This document shows, one piece after another, positions 25,957 to 34,277 of a stretch of 64,000 nt of DNA; the first letter of the stretch is position 1; each line of letters starts with the position of its first letter. Source of the stretch: Anaerolineales bacterium (GTDB lineage: Bacteria; Chloroflexota; Anaerolineae; 4572-78; J111); contig JACKAU010000004.1 of assembly GCA_020634855.1 (NCBI GenBank), positions 372,001 to 436,000 of the forward strand. Reading direction: 5' to 3'. A program made the position numbers and the translations under genes. The notes below the pieces were generated by a model. That model ran no database searches and was not told the DNA's origin. It was given only the letters and a program-made list of their open reading frames with translations.

Positions 25957-26769
25957 TTACACCTTAATCCCATACCCCTTCGCTTCCTTCTTCGCCCAAT
26001 CAGGAATAGGCGTTGGCGCAGCCACAGGCGGTAGCTTGGCCAAATTTTCGGGCGATGGGTCAAAGTTGAGCGATTGGCTCAAACCTTCGACCACGGTCTT
26101 GAGGACGGTAATGCGTTCGTACCATTTGTCATTGCCGGGCACTACCGTCCAGGGAGCGTACTCGGTCGAGGTGTTGGCCAGCATATCCTCCACCGCTGCC
26201 TCGTATTCATCCCATTTTTTGCGATTGCGCCAATCTTCTTCGGTCAATTTCCAGGATTTTTGCGGCGTCATCCGGCGGCTTTCAAAGCGGGCCAACTGCT
26301 CATCTTTGCTGATATGGACCCAAAACTTAAAGATGATCGTGCCGAAATCGAACAACTGCTTTTCGAATTCATTAATCTCGCCATAGGCTCGCTGCCACTC
26401 TTTGGCGCTGCAAAATCCCTCGACCCGCTCGACTAAGACCCGACCATACCAGGTTCGATCAAAGATGCCAATCTCCCCCTGGATCGGCAGCCGCCGCCAA
26501 AAGCGATAGAGATAGTGCCGCGCCGCGTCATCCCCTTTCGGCGCCGCGATAGCGTGAACCTCGTAGCTGCGCGGATCGAGGCGGGCTGTCAGTCGTTTAA
26601 TGGCCCCGCCCTTGCCGGCGGCATCCCAGCCTTCAAAAACCATCACCACCGGCCGCTGCTGGCGATACACCTCAAAACCTAGGGCGCGCACCTTGGTTTG
26701 ATATTCATCCAACGCCTGGTGGTATTCTTTCCGTTTGAGCTTTTTTGAGAGATCAATGGTTTCTAACAT
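25957..26769 (-). CDS. Polyphosphate kinase 2 family protein (copy 1)
   Basis: 270 residues. PPK2 enzymes move phosphate between polyphosphate and nucleotides. The Walker A motif is FEGWDAAGKGGAIKR. The lid and Walker B region has GEIGIFDRTWYGRVLVERVE and IIFKFWVHISKDEQLARF. All the usual catalytic residues are visible (Lys and Asp of Walker A, Asp-Arg of FDRTWY). It is followed 11 bases upstream by a second PPK2-like gene in the same direction, so the two probably form an operon with copy 2 first. Confidence 0.9.
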   Translation of the reverse strand: MLETIDLSKKLKRKEYHQALDEYQTKVRALGFEVYRQQRPVVMVFEGWDAAGKGGAIKRLTARLDPRSYEVHAIAAPKGDDAARHYLYRFWRRLPIQGEIGIFDRTWYGRVLVERVEGFCSAKEWQRAYGEINEFEKQLFDFGTIIFKFWVHISKDEQLARFESRRMTPQKSWKLTEEDWRNRKKWDEYEAAVEDMLANTSTEYAPWTVVPGNDKWYERITVLKTVVEGLSQSLNFDPSPENLAKLPPVAAPTPIPDWAKKEAKGYGIKV

Positions 26770-26780
26770 GGTTTCTCGCC

Positions 26781-27593
26781 CTATGCCTGCTTACTCTTTT
26801 TCTTCTTTTTCTTATCTTTTTTCTTTTGGCTGATGGCGGCGGCCTCTTCCAAATCTGCCAGGCTCAACCACGGCGTGGGGGTCACATCCAGCACCGCTTC
26901 CAATCGATTGATAATCGCCCGGTAGACGGCGTAAAAACGGTAATTCTGATCGGTGGCGGGGATGGCCGACCACGGCGCATGGGCCGTGTTGGTTTTAGCC
27001 ATCATCTCCTCAGCCGCGGCCAGATAGTCGTCATAGCGACGATGCTGCTCCCACTCTTCGGCGGTCACCTGCCAGGCTTGGGCCGGATCTTGGGTCAAGC
27101 GGATAAAGCGGCGCAGTTGCTCTTCAGGGGAGATATGGAGCCATAATTTGATAAAAATCGTGCCGTCATCGGCCAATAACCGTTCAAAGTCGTTGATATC
27201 GTCATAAACCGAGCGGCCATTGAGCGACATCGGCTTTTCCTCCTTGATGCGCTCAACCAGCACCCGCCGGTACCAACTATTATCAAAGACGGCCATTTCG
27301 CCATAGCGGGGAATTTTGAGCCAGAAACGCCACAACCAGGGCATTTTTGTTTCCAACGTGCGGGGCGGGGTAATCGAGTAGGTCTTGAAGCCGCGTGGAT
27401 CGAGCTGGCTGGTCATCTCCTGAATCGTCGAGCCTTTCCCGGCGGTTTCCCAACCCTCGAAGACAATAATGGTGGGCACTTTCGTATCGAAGGCCAACTT
27501 CTCCAATTGATAAAGACGCTGCTGTAAGAATCGGCGGACATGCTTAAACGCCGTATCTGACAGCGATAGCGATAAATCTAATGTATCGAGCAT
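26781..27593 (-). CDS. Polyphosphate kinase 2 family protein (copy 2)
   Basis: 270 residues from ATG 27593 (MLDTLDLSLSLSD), chosen because it aligns with copy 1 and CAGGAG lies upstream; the frame stays open to 27704. Walker A is FEGWETAGKGSTIQ. The Walker B segment reads FDNSWYRRVLVERIK, with Asn replacing the Arg of FDR(S/T)WY, so substrate handling probably differs from copy 1. The C-terminus is a lysine tract (QKKKDKKKKKKSKQA), which may bind polyphosphate or membranes. The tandem may be a specialised pair, or a hetero-oligomer. Confidence 0.85.
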   Translation of the reverse strand: MLDTLDLSLSLSDTAFKHVRRFLQQRLYQLEKLAFDTKVPTIIVFEGWETAGKGSTIQEMTSQLDPRGFKTYSITPPRTLETKMPWLWRFWLKIPRYGEMAVFDNSWYRRVLVERIKEEKPMSLNGRSVYDDINDFERLLADDGTIFIKLWLHISPEEQLRRFIRLTQDPAQAWQVTAEEWEQHRRYDDYLAAAEEMMAKTNTAHAPWSAIPATDQNYRFYAVYRAIINRLEAVLDVTPTPWLSLADLEEAAAISQKKKDKKKKKKSKQA

Positions 27594-27823
27594 CGTTGCT
27601 TTTTTCTCCTGTAGTATGAGGTTGTTGTAACCCAATGAAAACAGAGGTCGATCTTGACGAACGGGCCATCGTCCGGCGCGAAACCGGTCGGTGCGTTCAG
27701 CCAAGGGTTGGCAATGGCTATTATACCACTGAGCGCCCTATTTGCACCATTCCCCCGGCCAGCCAATAAGGTACAAGGAAATGATGGACGCTATTGATTT
27801 GGTGTGGTGCCAATATATGGTAC

Positions 27824-27829
27824 TATAAT
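27824..27829 (+). promoter_or_regulatory. -10 element of hicAB within a near-palindrome
   Basis: TATAAT lies only 3 bases before the hicA ATG. The preceding TGGTGCCAATATATGGTACT is a near-palindrome (TGGTgCCA/TGGtACTA) and could be the antitoxin's operator. No Shine-Dalgarno sequence fits, so a leaderless or nearly leaderless transcript is likely. Confidence 0.4.
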
Positions 27830-27832
27830 AGT

Positions 27833-28087
27833 ATGAAGCGCAAACACCAAAAGACATTGGAACTCATCTTCACGAGACCAGTGAGCGGCAATATCAAATG
27901 GACTGATATTGAGGCCCTATTGATCGAACTTGGCGCAGAATTAAGTGAACGGGAAGGATCTCGTATGGGTGTTCGGTTGTTTGGCGAAAGAAGGGTTTTT
28001 CACCGACCTCATCCTTCGCCAAATACAGATAAAGGCGCAGTGACCAGCATTCGTAAATGGTTGAAAGAAAATGGGGTGGAACCATGA
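27833..28087 (+). CDS. hicA: HicA-type mRNA interferase toxin
   Basis: 84 residues starting MKRKHQKTLELIFTRPVSGN. HicA toxins use a double-stranded-RNA-binding-like fold with a catalytic His, seen here in VFHRPHPSP. EGSRMGVRLFGE is the usual beta-hairpin. The frame is open 13 codons further upstream but that part overlaps the promoter. The stop overlaps the hicB start (ATGA), the standard toxin-first order. Confidence 0.85.
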   Translation: MKRKHQKTLELIFTRPVSGNIKWTDIEALLIELGAELSEREGSRMGVRLFGERRVFHRPHPSPNTDKGAVTSIRKWLKENGVEP

Positions 28088-28422
28088 TGAACACAATGGA
28101 CATTAACGGTTATCGAGCTGTTATTCAATATGACCCGGAGATAGAGATGTTTCGGGGCGAGTTTATGGGACTGAATGGCGGCGCTGATTTTTACGCTAAA
28201 GACATTGAGGGCTTACGCCGAGAAGGCGAGATTTCGCTGAAGGTCTTCCTGGATATGTGTCGAGAAGATGGCGTGGAACCCCGCAAGGAGTTTTCAGGGC
28301 GGTTCAATTTACGGGTATCGCCGGAATTGCATGCGGAGATTTCGACGAGGGCGGCGGCAGAGGGAAAGAGTTTGAACCAATGGGTGACTGATTTGTTAGA
28401 TGAAGTCATCCATGCGAATTAG
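28084..28422 (+). CDS. hicB: HicB-type antitoxin
   Basis: 112 residues. The N-terminal degraded-RNase-H part (INGYRAVIQYDPEIEMFRG, FYAKDIEGLRREGEISLKVF) and a C-terminal ribbon-helix-helix (FNLRVSPELHAEISTRAAAE, SLNQWVTDLLDEVI) are both clear. It neutralises HicA and represses the operon. ATG 28084 or the next codon 28087 may be used. Confidence 0.87.
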   Translation: MMNTMDINGYRAVIQYDPEIEMFRGEFMGLNGGADFYAKDIEGLRREGEISLKVFLDMCREDGVEPRKEFSGRFNLRVSPELHAEISTRAAAEGKSLNQWVTDLLDEVIHAN

Positions 28423-28522
28423 TTCAGTGTAAATCAGAAATACCATTCAACCGAAACGTTGTAGACAAAATGACCGAACTTACGAAATCCTGTTCGGTCT
28501 TTGTATTGCTGTAGGTGTAAAG

Positions 28523-28575
28523 AGAACGACTAAGCTGGCTTTATCAAACAGAATCAAAGCCAGCTTAGTCGTTCT
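28523..28575. repeat. Perfect 20-bp hairpin
   Basis: Arms AGAACGACTAAGCTGGCTTT and AAAGCCAGCTTAGTCGTTCT enclose a 13-base loop, about 100 bases after hicB. There is no long T tract, so it is more like the other intergenic palindromes in this window than a standard terminator. Confidence 0.65.
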
Positions 28576-28639
28576 TGAATTTTGTGAGGCGCGGGCCGGA
28601 TTGGACCAATCCGTGAGATGATTTTGTTGGGGTGACGCG

Positions 28640-28945
28640 GAATAAGTGAGGCAAACGTCGGATTAGGTGAGTCATTCCAACGAATATATAAGACAACTGA
28701 ATGATTTTATAAAACAACCCAACGGAGATGTGAGTCGTTCCAACGGCTTTGTAAGACAACGCAACGGCTTTATAAGAGTTTAAACGGTAGTATAAGACAA
28801 CCCAACGGAGATGTGAGTCAGCCCAACGGCTTTATAAGAGTTTAAACAGTAGGTAAGACAACCCAATGGAGATGTGAGTCAGCCCAACGGCTTTGTAAGA
28901 CAACTCAACGAATATGTGAGTCCGGAAGCGGATGATATGAGGTAA
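28640..28945. repeat. 21-bp-period repeat array
   Basis: Consecutive units of 20-21 bp alternate between CCCAACGGAGATGTGAGTCA-like and CCCAACGGCTTTGTAAGACA-like forms (for example at 28715, 28797, 28865), with diverged copies at the ends. At least ten units are recognisable. There is no stable open frame and no unique spacers, so this is neither a gene nor a CRISPR. It shares the 21-bp pitch with the array at 5690-5940, although the sequences differ. Confidence 0.65.
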
Positions 28946-29161
28946 CCGGAAGATTATGACAGTCGTCCGTTGGATTAACTTAGCCGGTGGAGGGATGGGG
29001 CTGTGCGTTAGGTAGATGAGGAAAGGGGCGAAGTTACACCAATAAGTTTCTCGTAAATGTGGGATTGTGACGTAGCCATCCTACGTCCCCCATATACCAG
29101 GTTAGACAAAGCTTCAAAATTTGAGTTTAGTATACACGTTCTTTGTATACATCACCGGCAG

Positions 29162-30634
29162 CTACCGTAAACTCAAACGCTCTATTACCATTTTATCAAC
29201 GATATAATAATCGCCGCCAGGTGAATGAGCTTGCCAGGTGTAAGTGCCTGGATCGATGGCGACAGTATCAAAAACGTACTCGCGATTAGGTGGTTTAGCC
29301 GGTACTTGTAAAAAGTACGGCCCAATATCTATATTCCAGTCTGTATCGGTGAAATTATAGAAAGCAAATAAAGCTTTGCCGGGAGGAACCTCAAAACCGG
29401 ACGAAGTGGTATCCAGAGAAGGTGCGGTGGTGGCAATAGGGGCAGAAGATGGAGAACAGGATTGAAGTTGGTTTAGCTCTCTAATGATGATCTCCGGTCG
29501 CCCTTCATAAGTTTCAACCAGGCCACGTAAGACAACACATTTCCTCCTAAGTTGGCCCAACTGTGATCAAATGATACGCCATAGAACACTGTGTCGTCCG
29601 TTGCTGAAAAATTGATAAAGAAGGCTTGTTCTGATTTATATGTTGAGGCAACAACGCCCCAAATACATGCGTTTTGACCGATATATCCTTGCGCCTCAGA
29701 CCAAAAGACACACTCCGAGGTTTTTCCAGAATAGACAGGAGGCGTAGGGTTAACTTTGCTTCTTGTTTTTCTTGGATGCGTTCCAAAATACGGTCCACGT
29801 CTATCTGTCTTGAAGGAGTAGGAGAGGGCGGAGGTGCCGTAGCCTGGACAGTTGGCACATCTTGCAGTGAGCCAACTATTTGCGTGTATTCGGGAAGTCC
29901 TGAAATCCACCCCATATTTCCTTGATCATCAATAATCACTTGCAGCCAGTCACCCGTTGAATTCGTTCTAACAACGGTGAGCATATCATCAGCCGATACT
30001 TGATCAATAATGGCGTGATTTGTTCCCGGCCCTGATCGAACATTAAGAACCGGAACAACTACTTTTGCCAGGGTGCTGTCTCCCCAATCGACATCAGATC
30101 GCATAATGTCATAGATATCAAGTTCTCCGTTAGCAATTTTGCCAGATTACGTTGCCCCATCACGTATAATGTGGCTGAACTATTTGATGGGCCAGGGAAA
30201 TCACTTCAATTCTACTAAGCCCCCAGTCATCAGCCTCGCCCGCGTTAGAAATTATAGCCCTGCTAAAATCAAACTGGTACCCAGATCCACAAACTCTTCT
30301 ACGGGATCATCGCGTGCCGATGACACGGTGAAAATCAAGTTTTTCCATCTAAGCGTACATCAAGGTCTGGCAGATACTTATGCAGAAAGTCATTATCGGG
30401 ATCGTATTTCGGCCCCTCAGTTAAAAGCAATAAGAAGGCAAGAACTTTTTCTCTCGTTCTTCTGTTAGATCTACTTTTGTGGGGATGGGGTTTTCGTAAC
30501 CGTAGCTTTTACGTTTGTAGCTTTTGCCTTTGTAGCTGGAGCAGGGAGTTTGCAATTGGAGTGCAATCACTGAGTAGCCCTATAGTAAAGATCATTAAGA
30601 AAATAAAAACGTTGAATTTGATCATTTTTATCAT
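29162..30634 (-). pseudogene. Decayed SH3-domain lipoprotein gene
   Basis: Minus-strand remnants in changing frames line up as one former protein. AAAAGGAG precedes ATG 30634, then MIKMIKFNVFIFLMIFTIGL and the lipobox LLSDC. Next come LPAPATKAKATNVKATVTKT, LLTEGPKYDPDNDFLHKYLP, FTVSSARDDPVEEFVDLG and ISNAGEADDWGLSRIEVI. Then comes a bacterial SH3 domain in 30104-29850 (PVLNVRSGPGTNHAIIDQVS, GNMGWISGLPEYTQIV), then an OB-fold-like segment split over two frames (SECVFWSEAQGYIGQNACIW, KCVVLRGLVETYEGRPEIII) and a last domain ending at 29162. At least six frameshifts are needed, so the gene is dead unless the local sequence is very poor. Confidence 0.7.
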
Positions 30635-30935
30635 AATCAAGCTCCTTTTCCTGATATGACTGAGTCGACAAAATGCTTTTTAGATAATTTTATTCTAACC
30701 TACTTTCCTTTTTATTTGTAGGTACTTTCTTCCTTTTTTTATGGGACTTTTGGGTAAGTTTAGACTTATTCTAATTTCATGTCTTAATCCAACCTATGGT
30801 TCCTACTGTCGATACCCATTAGCCCCGATTGGCAAGTTCCACTGATTGCAGATTACCCATTGCGAGGACAACGGAAACGTACATGCCCTTCGGCAATTCC
30901 AAATTTGGAACTATCACCCGTACTCGAAATTGGCT
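30635..30935. other. Gap without recognisable features
   Basis: About 300 AT-rich bases upstream of the decayed lipoprotein gene and before the next promoter. I see no frame, repeat or hairpin worth reporting. Confidence 0.4.
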
Positions 30936-30963
30936 TTGACACCTAGTTCAATTCTACTATAAT
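30936..30963 (+). promoter_or_regulatory. Strong promoter of the nucleoside operon
   Basis: TTGACA at 30936-30941, a 16-base spacer and TATAAT at 30958-30963. The ribokinase ATG is at 31010. It is the only strong promoter I see for the eleven-kilobase operon. Confidence 0.75.
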
Positions 30964-31009
30964 GAGCGAAATTATTCCCCAACGATGACCATTCACCCGT
31001 GGGTAGCTC

Positions 31010-31927
31010 ATGACCATTCTCGTTTTCGGCAGCATTAATATGGATTTAGTCATTCGCACGCCTCGACTGCCGGCGCCCGGCGAAACCATTATCGGTCACG
31101 AATTTTTTACGGCAGGGGGCGGTAAGGGGGCCAATCAGGCTGTGGCCGCTGCCCGCTTGGCCGCGCCGACCAAGATGATTGGCCGGGTGGGCGGCGACTC
31201 TTTCGGCGTTACCCTTCTCCAGCAGTTAGCAGAGTCCAATGTTGATGTCGACTCGGTGTTTGTTGATGAGAGCGTGGCGTCTGGGGTAGCCATTATTGCC
31301 GTTGATGATGCCGCGCAGAACAATATTATCATCGCCTCCGGGGCCAACCGCCAGGTCGACCAGACTGATCTGGAGCGCCTTAGCCACCATATGCCTCAGG
31401 CAAAGGTGCTTTTGCTTCAGCTTGAAATACCTCTGGATATGATTGTGGCCGCGGCTAAACTGGCTCGCCAGCATAACGTGACCGTTATTCTCGATCCCGC
31501 CCCGGCCCAGGCACTACCGGCCGAACTCTATCCACTCATCGATATTATCACCCCCAATGAAATCGAAGCCGGTCAACTGGTTGACTTTCCGATTAAAACC
31601 CAAGAAGACGCGCAGCACGCCGCCCAACGGCTGTTGGCGCGGGGCGTCAAAACAGCCGTTATTAAGATGGGAGCGGTGGGTGTGGTTTACGCCACCGCCG
31701 AGTCCACCGATTTTGTCCCGGCCTTTTCGGTGCAGGCGGTCGATACCGTCGCCGCCGGCGATGCTTTCAACGGCGGTCTGGCGGCCGGGTTGGGGGAAGG
31801 GTTAGCTTTGCCCCAGGCGGTTCGCTGGGGGGCTGCGACCGGCGCGTTGTCGGCGACTAAAGCCGGCGCCCAACCGTCTATGCCAACCCGAGCTGAATTT
31901 GAGGCGTTCCTGGCATCATCTCAATAA
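31010..31927 (+). CDS. rbsK: Ribokinase
   Basis: 305 residues of the PfkB/ribokinase family, phosphorylating ribose at O5. It has FGSINMDLVIRTPRLPAPGE, the substrate-binding GGGKGANQAVAAARL, and the catalytic DTVAAGDAFNGGLA with the Asp base. As first gene of the nucleoside operon it would capture ribose released by the two hydrolases. Confidence 0.92.
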   Translation: MTILVFGSINMDLVIRTPRLPAPGETIIGHEFFTAGGGKGANQAVAAARLAAPTKMIGRVGGDSFGVTLLQQLAESNVDVDSVFVDESVASGVAIIAVDDAAQNNIIIASGANRQVDQTDLERLSHHMPQAKVLLLQLEIPLDMIVAAAKLARQHNVTVILDPAPAQALPAELYPLIDIITPNEIEAGQLVDFPIKTQEDAQHAAQRLLARGVKTAVIKMGAVGVVYATAESTDFVPAFSVQAVDTVAAGDAFNGGLAAGLGEGLALPQAVRWGAATGALSATKAGAQPSMPTRAEFEAFLASSQ

Positions 31928-31938
31928 GATAAGGTAGT

Positions 31939-31965
31939 GTAAGACAAACTTAAGTTTGTCCTACA
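31939..31965. repeat. Intergenic palindrome
   Basis: An 18-bp perfect palindrome, GACAAACTTAAGTTTGTC, lies at 31943-31960 with further imperfect pairing outwards (TGTAA.../...CTACA). It sits between ribokinase and nucleoside hydrolase in the operon. Confidence 0.6.
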
Positions 31966-32022
31966 ACCCGCCCACCTTTTAAGAAGATACTGTTCCGGAA
32001 CCAAAATACCTGACGGAGACCC

Positions 32023-32973
32023 ATGAAACTGATCGTTGATACGGATGCAGGTATCGATGATGCTATCGCCTTATTGATGCTTCTGGCTCAGCCCGATCTT
32101 CAACTGCTGGCCATTTCCTCGGTTGCCGGTAACGTTTCACTGCTTCAAGCCACCCAAAATATCAAAACCATTCTCGATATAACCAACGCGCCGGCGACGC
32201 CCATTTATCAAGGCTGCGCCCGGCCTCTCTTGCGCTATGCTGCTCTGGATGCAATGGATATTCATGGCGATGACGGCCTGGGTGGAGCCGGTCGAACCGA
32301 CTCGCCGCGCCCGGTTGAGGCTGAACCGGCCAGTTTGGCCCTGCTGCGGCTGGCCCGGCAATACACCGGCCGGCTAACGCTCCTGACCCTTGGTCCACTG
32401 ACCAATATCGCCGTGGCCATTCGGCTTGATCCCACCTTTCTAACCCATTTTGATCGGATCGTAATGATGGCCGGAGCCGTTGATGTACGCGGCAACACCT
32501 CGGCGGCGGCTGAGTTTAACATTGTGGTCGATCCGGAGGCGGCTCATATTGTTTTTGACGCCTGTCACCGAACCGGGGTGATGGTTCAACTGATTTCTTG
32601 GGAAGCCACCCTGGCCCATCCCTTGACGCCGGAAACGTGGGCCGAAATCATCGAGGGCGACTCGCCCGTGGCGCGGATGGCCCAAACGATGACCGTTTTT
32701 CTCAATGAGCGCCGGGCGGAGTACAATGAGCCTCACATTCTGTGGCCCGATCCGCTGGCGGCGGCCATCGTCTGCCGGCCGGAAATTATTCTCAGCCAGG
32801 AAGCGCGTTCGATCAAAGTCGAGATCGGCCACACCCTAACCCGTGGCCAAACGTTGGTCGATTATCGTCGCCGGCCGGATAAACCACCTAATACTCAGAT
32901 TATTCGGGAAGTTGACGGCCAACAATTTTGTGACTTGCTTAAAATGGCTGTTCATAATTTCGATGGTTTTTAA
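32023..32973 (+). CDS. Inosine/uridine-preferring nucleoside hydrolase (copy 1)
   Basis: 316 residues. It cleaves nucleosides to base and ribose. The calcium and ribose-binding motif is VDTDAGIDDAIAL (DxDxGxDDA). TLGPLTNIAVAI and AEFNIVVDPEAAHIVF are typical of the IunH/RihA family. Ribose from this step is the substrate for the neighbouring ribokinase. A second, distinct copy lies at 40179. Confidence 0.92.
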   Translation: MKLIVDTDAGIDDAIALLMLLAQPDLQLLAISSVAGNVSLLQATQNIKTILDITNAPATPIYQGCARPLLRYAALDAMDIHGDDGLGGAGRTDSPRPVEAEPASLALLRLARQYTGRLTLLTLGPLTNIAVAIRLDPTFLTHFDRIVMMAGAVDVRGNTSAAAEFNIVVDPEAAHIVFDACHRTGVMVQLISWEATLAHPLTPETWAEIIEGDSPVARMAQTMTVFLNERRAEYNEPHILWPDPLAAAIVCRPEIILSQEARSIKVEIGHTLTRGQTLVDYRRRPDKPPNTQIIREVDGQQFCDLLKMAVHNFDGF

Positions 32974-32977
32974 TTTT

Positions 32978-33010
32978 ATAGTAGAACAAGTCAGCGACTT
33001 GCCCTACTAT
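32978..33010. repeat. Intergenic palindrome
   Basis: ATAGTAG, CAAGTC and GACTTG, CTACTAT pair around a 3-base loop, giving a 13-bp stem with a 2-base mismatch. It lies just before the BMP lipoprotein ribosome site and may act on the operon's RNA stability. Confidence 0.6.
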
Positions 33011-33032
33011 ATTTCATAAGAGGAGGAGAGAC

Positions 33033-34157
33033 ATGAATCGAAATTTAGTTTTAATGTTGATGGGTTTGATCCTGGCCTTGGTTATGAGCGCCTGTGGCGG
33101 CAGCCCGGCGGCCACGACTGACGCCGGCAGCAGCACCAGCGCTGAACCGACCGAAGAAGGCGCCGGCGTCGCCGAAAGTGACACCGCCGAAACACCGCTG
33201 AAAGTGATCTTGTTTGTCAATGGGCTGCTAGGCGACAAATCTTTTTTTGACTCGGCCCAACGTGGCGTCGATCAGGCGGTAAAAGATTTTGGCATCGAAG
33301 CCAAAACGATTGAAGCCGGTGATGACCAAACGCAGTGGGAAGCGGCGATCATCGATACGCTCGAAAACGAGGAGTTCGATATTTTAATCTTTGGCACGTT
33401 TCAAATGATTGAATATTTGGAGCGCTTCGCCCCGGAATATCCCGATAAGAAATTTATTATTTACGATGCGCCGGTCAATTATGAAAACGGCTGCTGTGAC
33501 AATGTTTATTCCGTGACCTACAAACAAAACGAAGGCTCCTATCTGGCCGGGGTGTATGCGGCGGCCATGACCACCCAAAACCTTGACGGAATGAACCCGG
33601 AGACGATTATCGGGTCGATCGGCGGGTATGAAATTCCGGTGATCATGGATTTTATCGTTGGCTATGAACAAGGAGCGAAAGAGACCAATCCTGATATTCA
33701 AATTATCCGCCAGTTTGCCAACAGTTGGGACGACCCGGCCAAGGGCAAGGAGTTAGCCAAAGCCCAGTTTAGTCAGGGCGCGGATATCGTCTTCCAAATT
33801 GCGGCCGGAACCGGTCAGGGCGTTTTTGAAGCCGCCGCCGAAGACGGCCGCTACGCCATCGGGGTTGACTCGGATCAGGCGTTGATTGTTGAAGCCGCCG
33901 ATCCCGATCAGGCCGCCCGGATTCTGACCTCGATGATGAAGAATGTCGATAACTCGCTGCATCGGGCCATCGATTTGCATTTGAAAGGTGAACTGCCCTA
34001 CGGTCAAATCGAAGAGTTAGGCATCGCCGAAGGCGGCGTTGGTTTGGCCCGTAATAAATATTACGATGAGCTGACGCCCGCCGATGTTAAAGCCCTGGTG
34101 GATGAAGCTGAGCAAAAGATTCTTAACGGTGAAATTATGGTGGAAACGGGATTTTAA
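33033..34157 (+). CDS. BMP-family nucleoside-binding lipoprotein (ABC transporter)
   Basis: 374 residues. Signal peptide with lipobox VMSAC (Cys about 24), an acidic Ser/Thr linker, then the BMP/PnrA fold: LKVILFVNGLLGDKSFFD, IIYDAPVNYENGCCDNVYSV, YKQNEGSYLAGVYAA, FANSWDDPAKGKELAKAQ and GVDSDQA. It follows GAGGAGGAG. With the ATPase and two permeases downstream it forms a purine or general nucleoside importer of the Yuf/Nup type. Confidence 0.92.
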   Translation: MNRNLVLMLMGLILALVMSACGGSPAATTDAGSSTSAEPTEEGAGVAESDTAETPLKVILFVNGLLGDKSFFDSAQRGVDQAVKDFGIEAKTIEAGDDQTQWEAAIIDTLENEEFDILIFGTFQMIEYLERFAPEYPDKKFIIYDAPVNYENGCCDNVYSVTYKQNEGSYLAGVYAAAMTTQNLDGMNPETIIGSIGGYEIPVIMDFIVGYEQGAKETNPDIQIIRQFANSWDDPAKGKELAKAQFSQGADIVFQIAAGTGQGVFEAAAEDGRYAIGVDSDQALIVEAADPDQAARILTSMMKNVDNSLHRAIDLHLKGELPYGQIEELGIAEGGVGLARNKYYDELTPADVKALVDEAEQKILNGEIMVETGF

Positions 34158-34162
34158 TTGAG

Positions 34163-34245
34163 GAGATGGGGAGATTAGGCGATAAGGAGATTACGATTTA
34201 AAGACACCCCATCCCCTAATCTCCAATCTCCTAATCTCCGAACAC
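34163..34245. repeat. GGAGATTAGG-type intergenic repeat
   Basis: The left part has GAGATGGGGAGATTAGGCGA and the right part CCTAATCTCCAATCTCCTAA; the two halves pair imperfectly. The same words recur at 54154-54214 as a perfect hairpin and inside the radical SAM gene at about 18150. Confidence 0.6.
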
Positions 34246-34277
34246 CGACACTTACGGATATTTAGTCGAAAAAAATT

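Noticed and set aside
28640..28945. CRISPR array
   Set aside because: 21-bp units without spacers.
30139..30468. 109-residue plus-strand open frame
   Set aside because: The minus strand carries the recognisable remains of the lipoprotein gene; the plus frame is its shadow.
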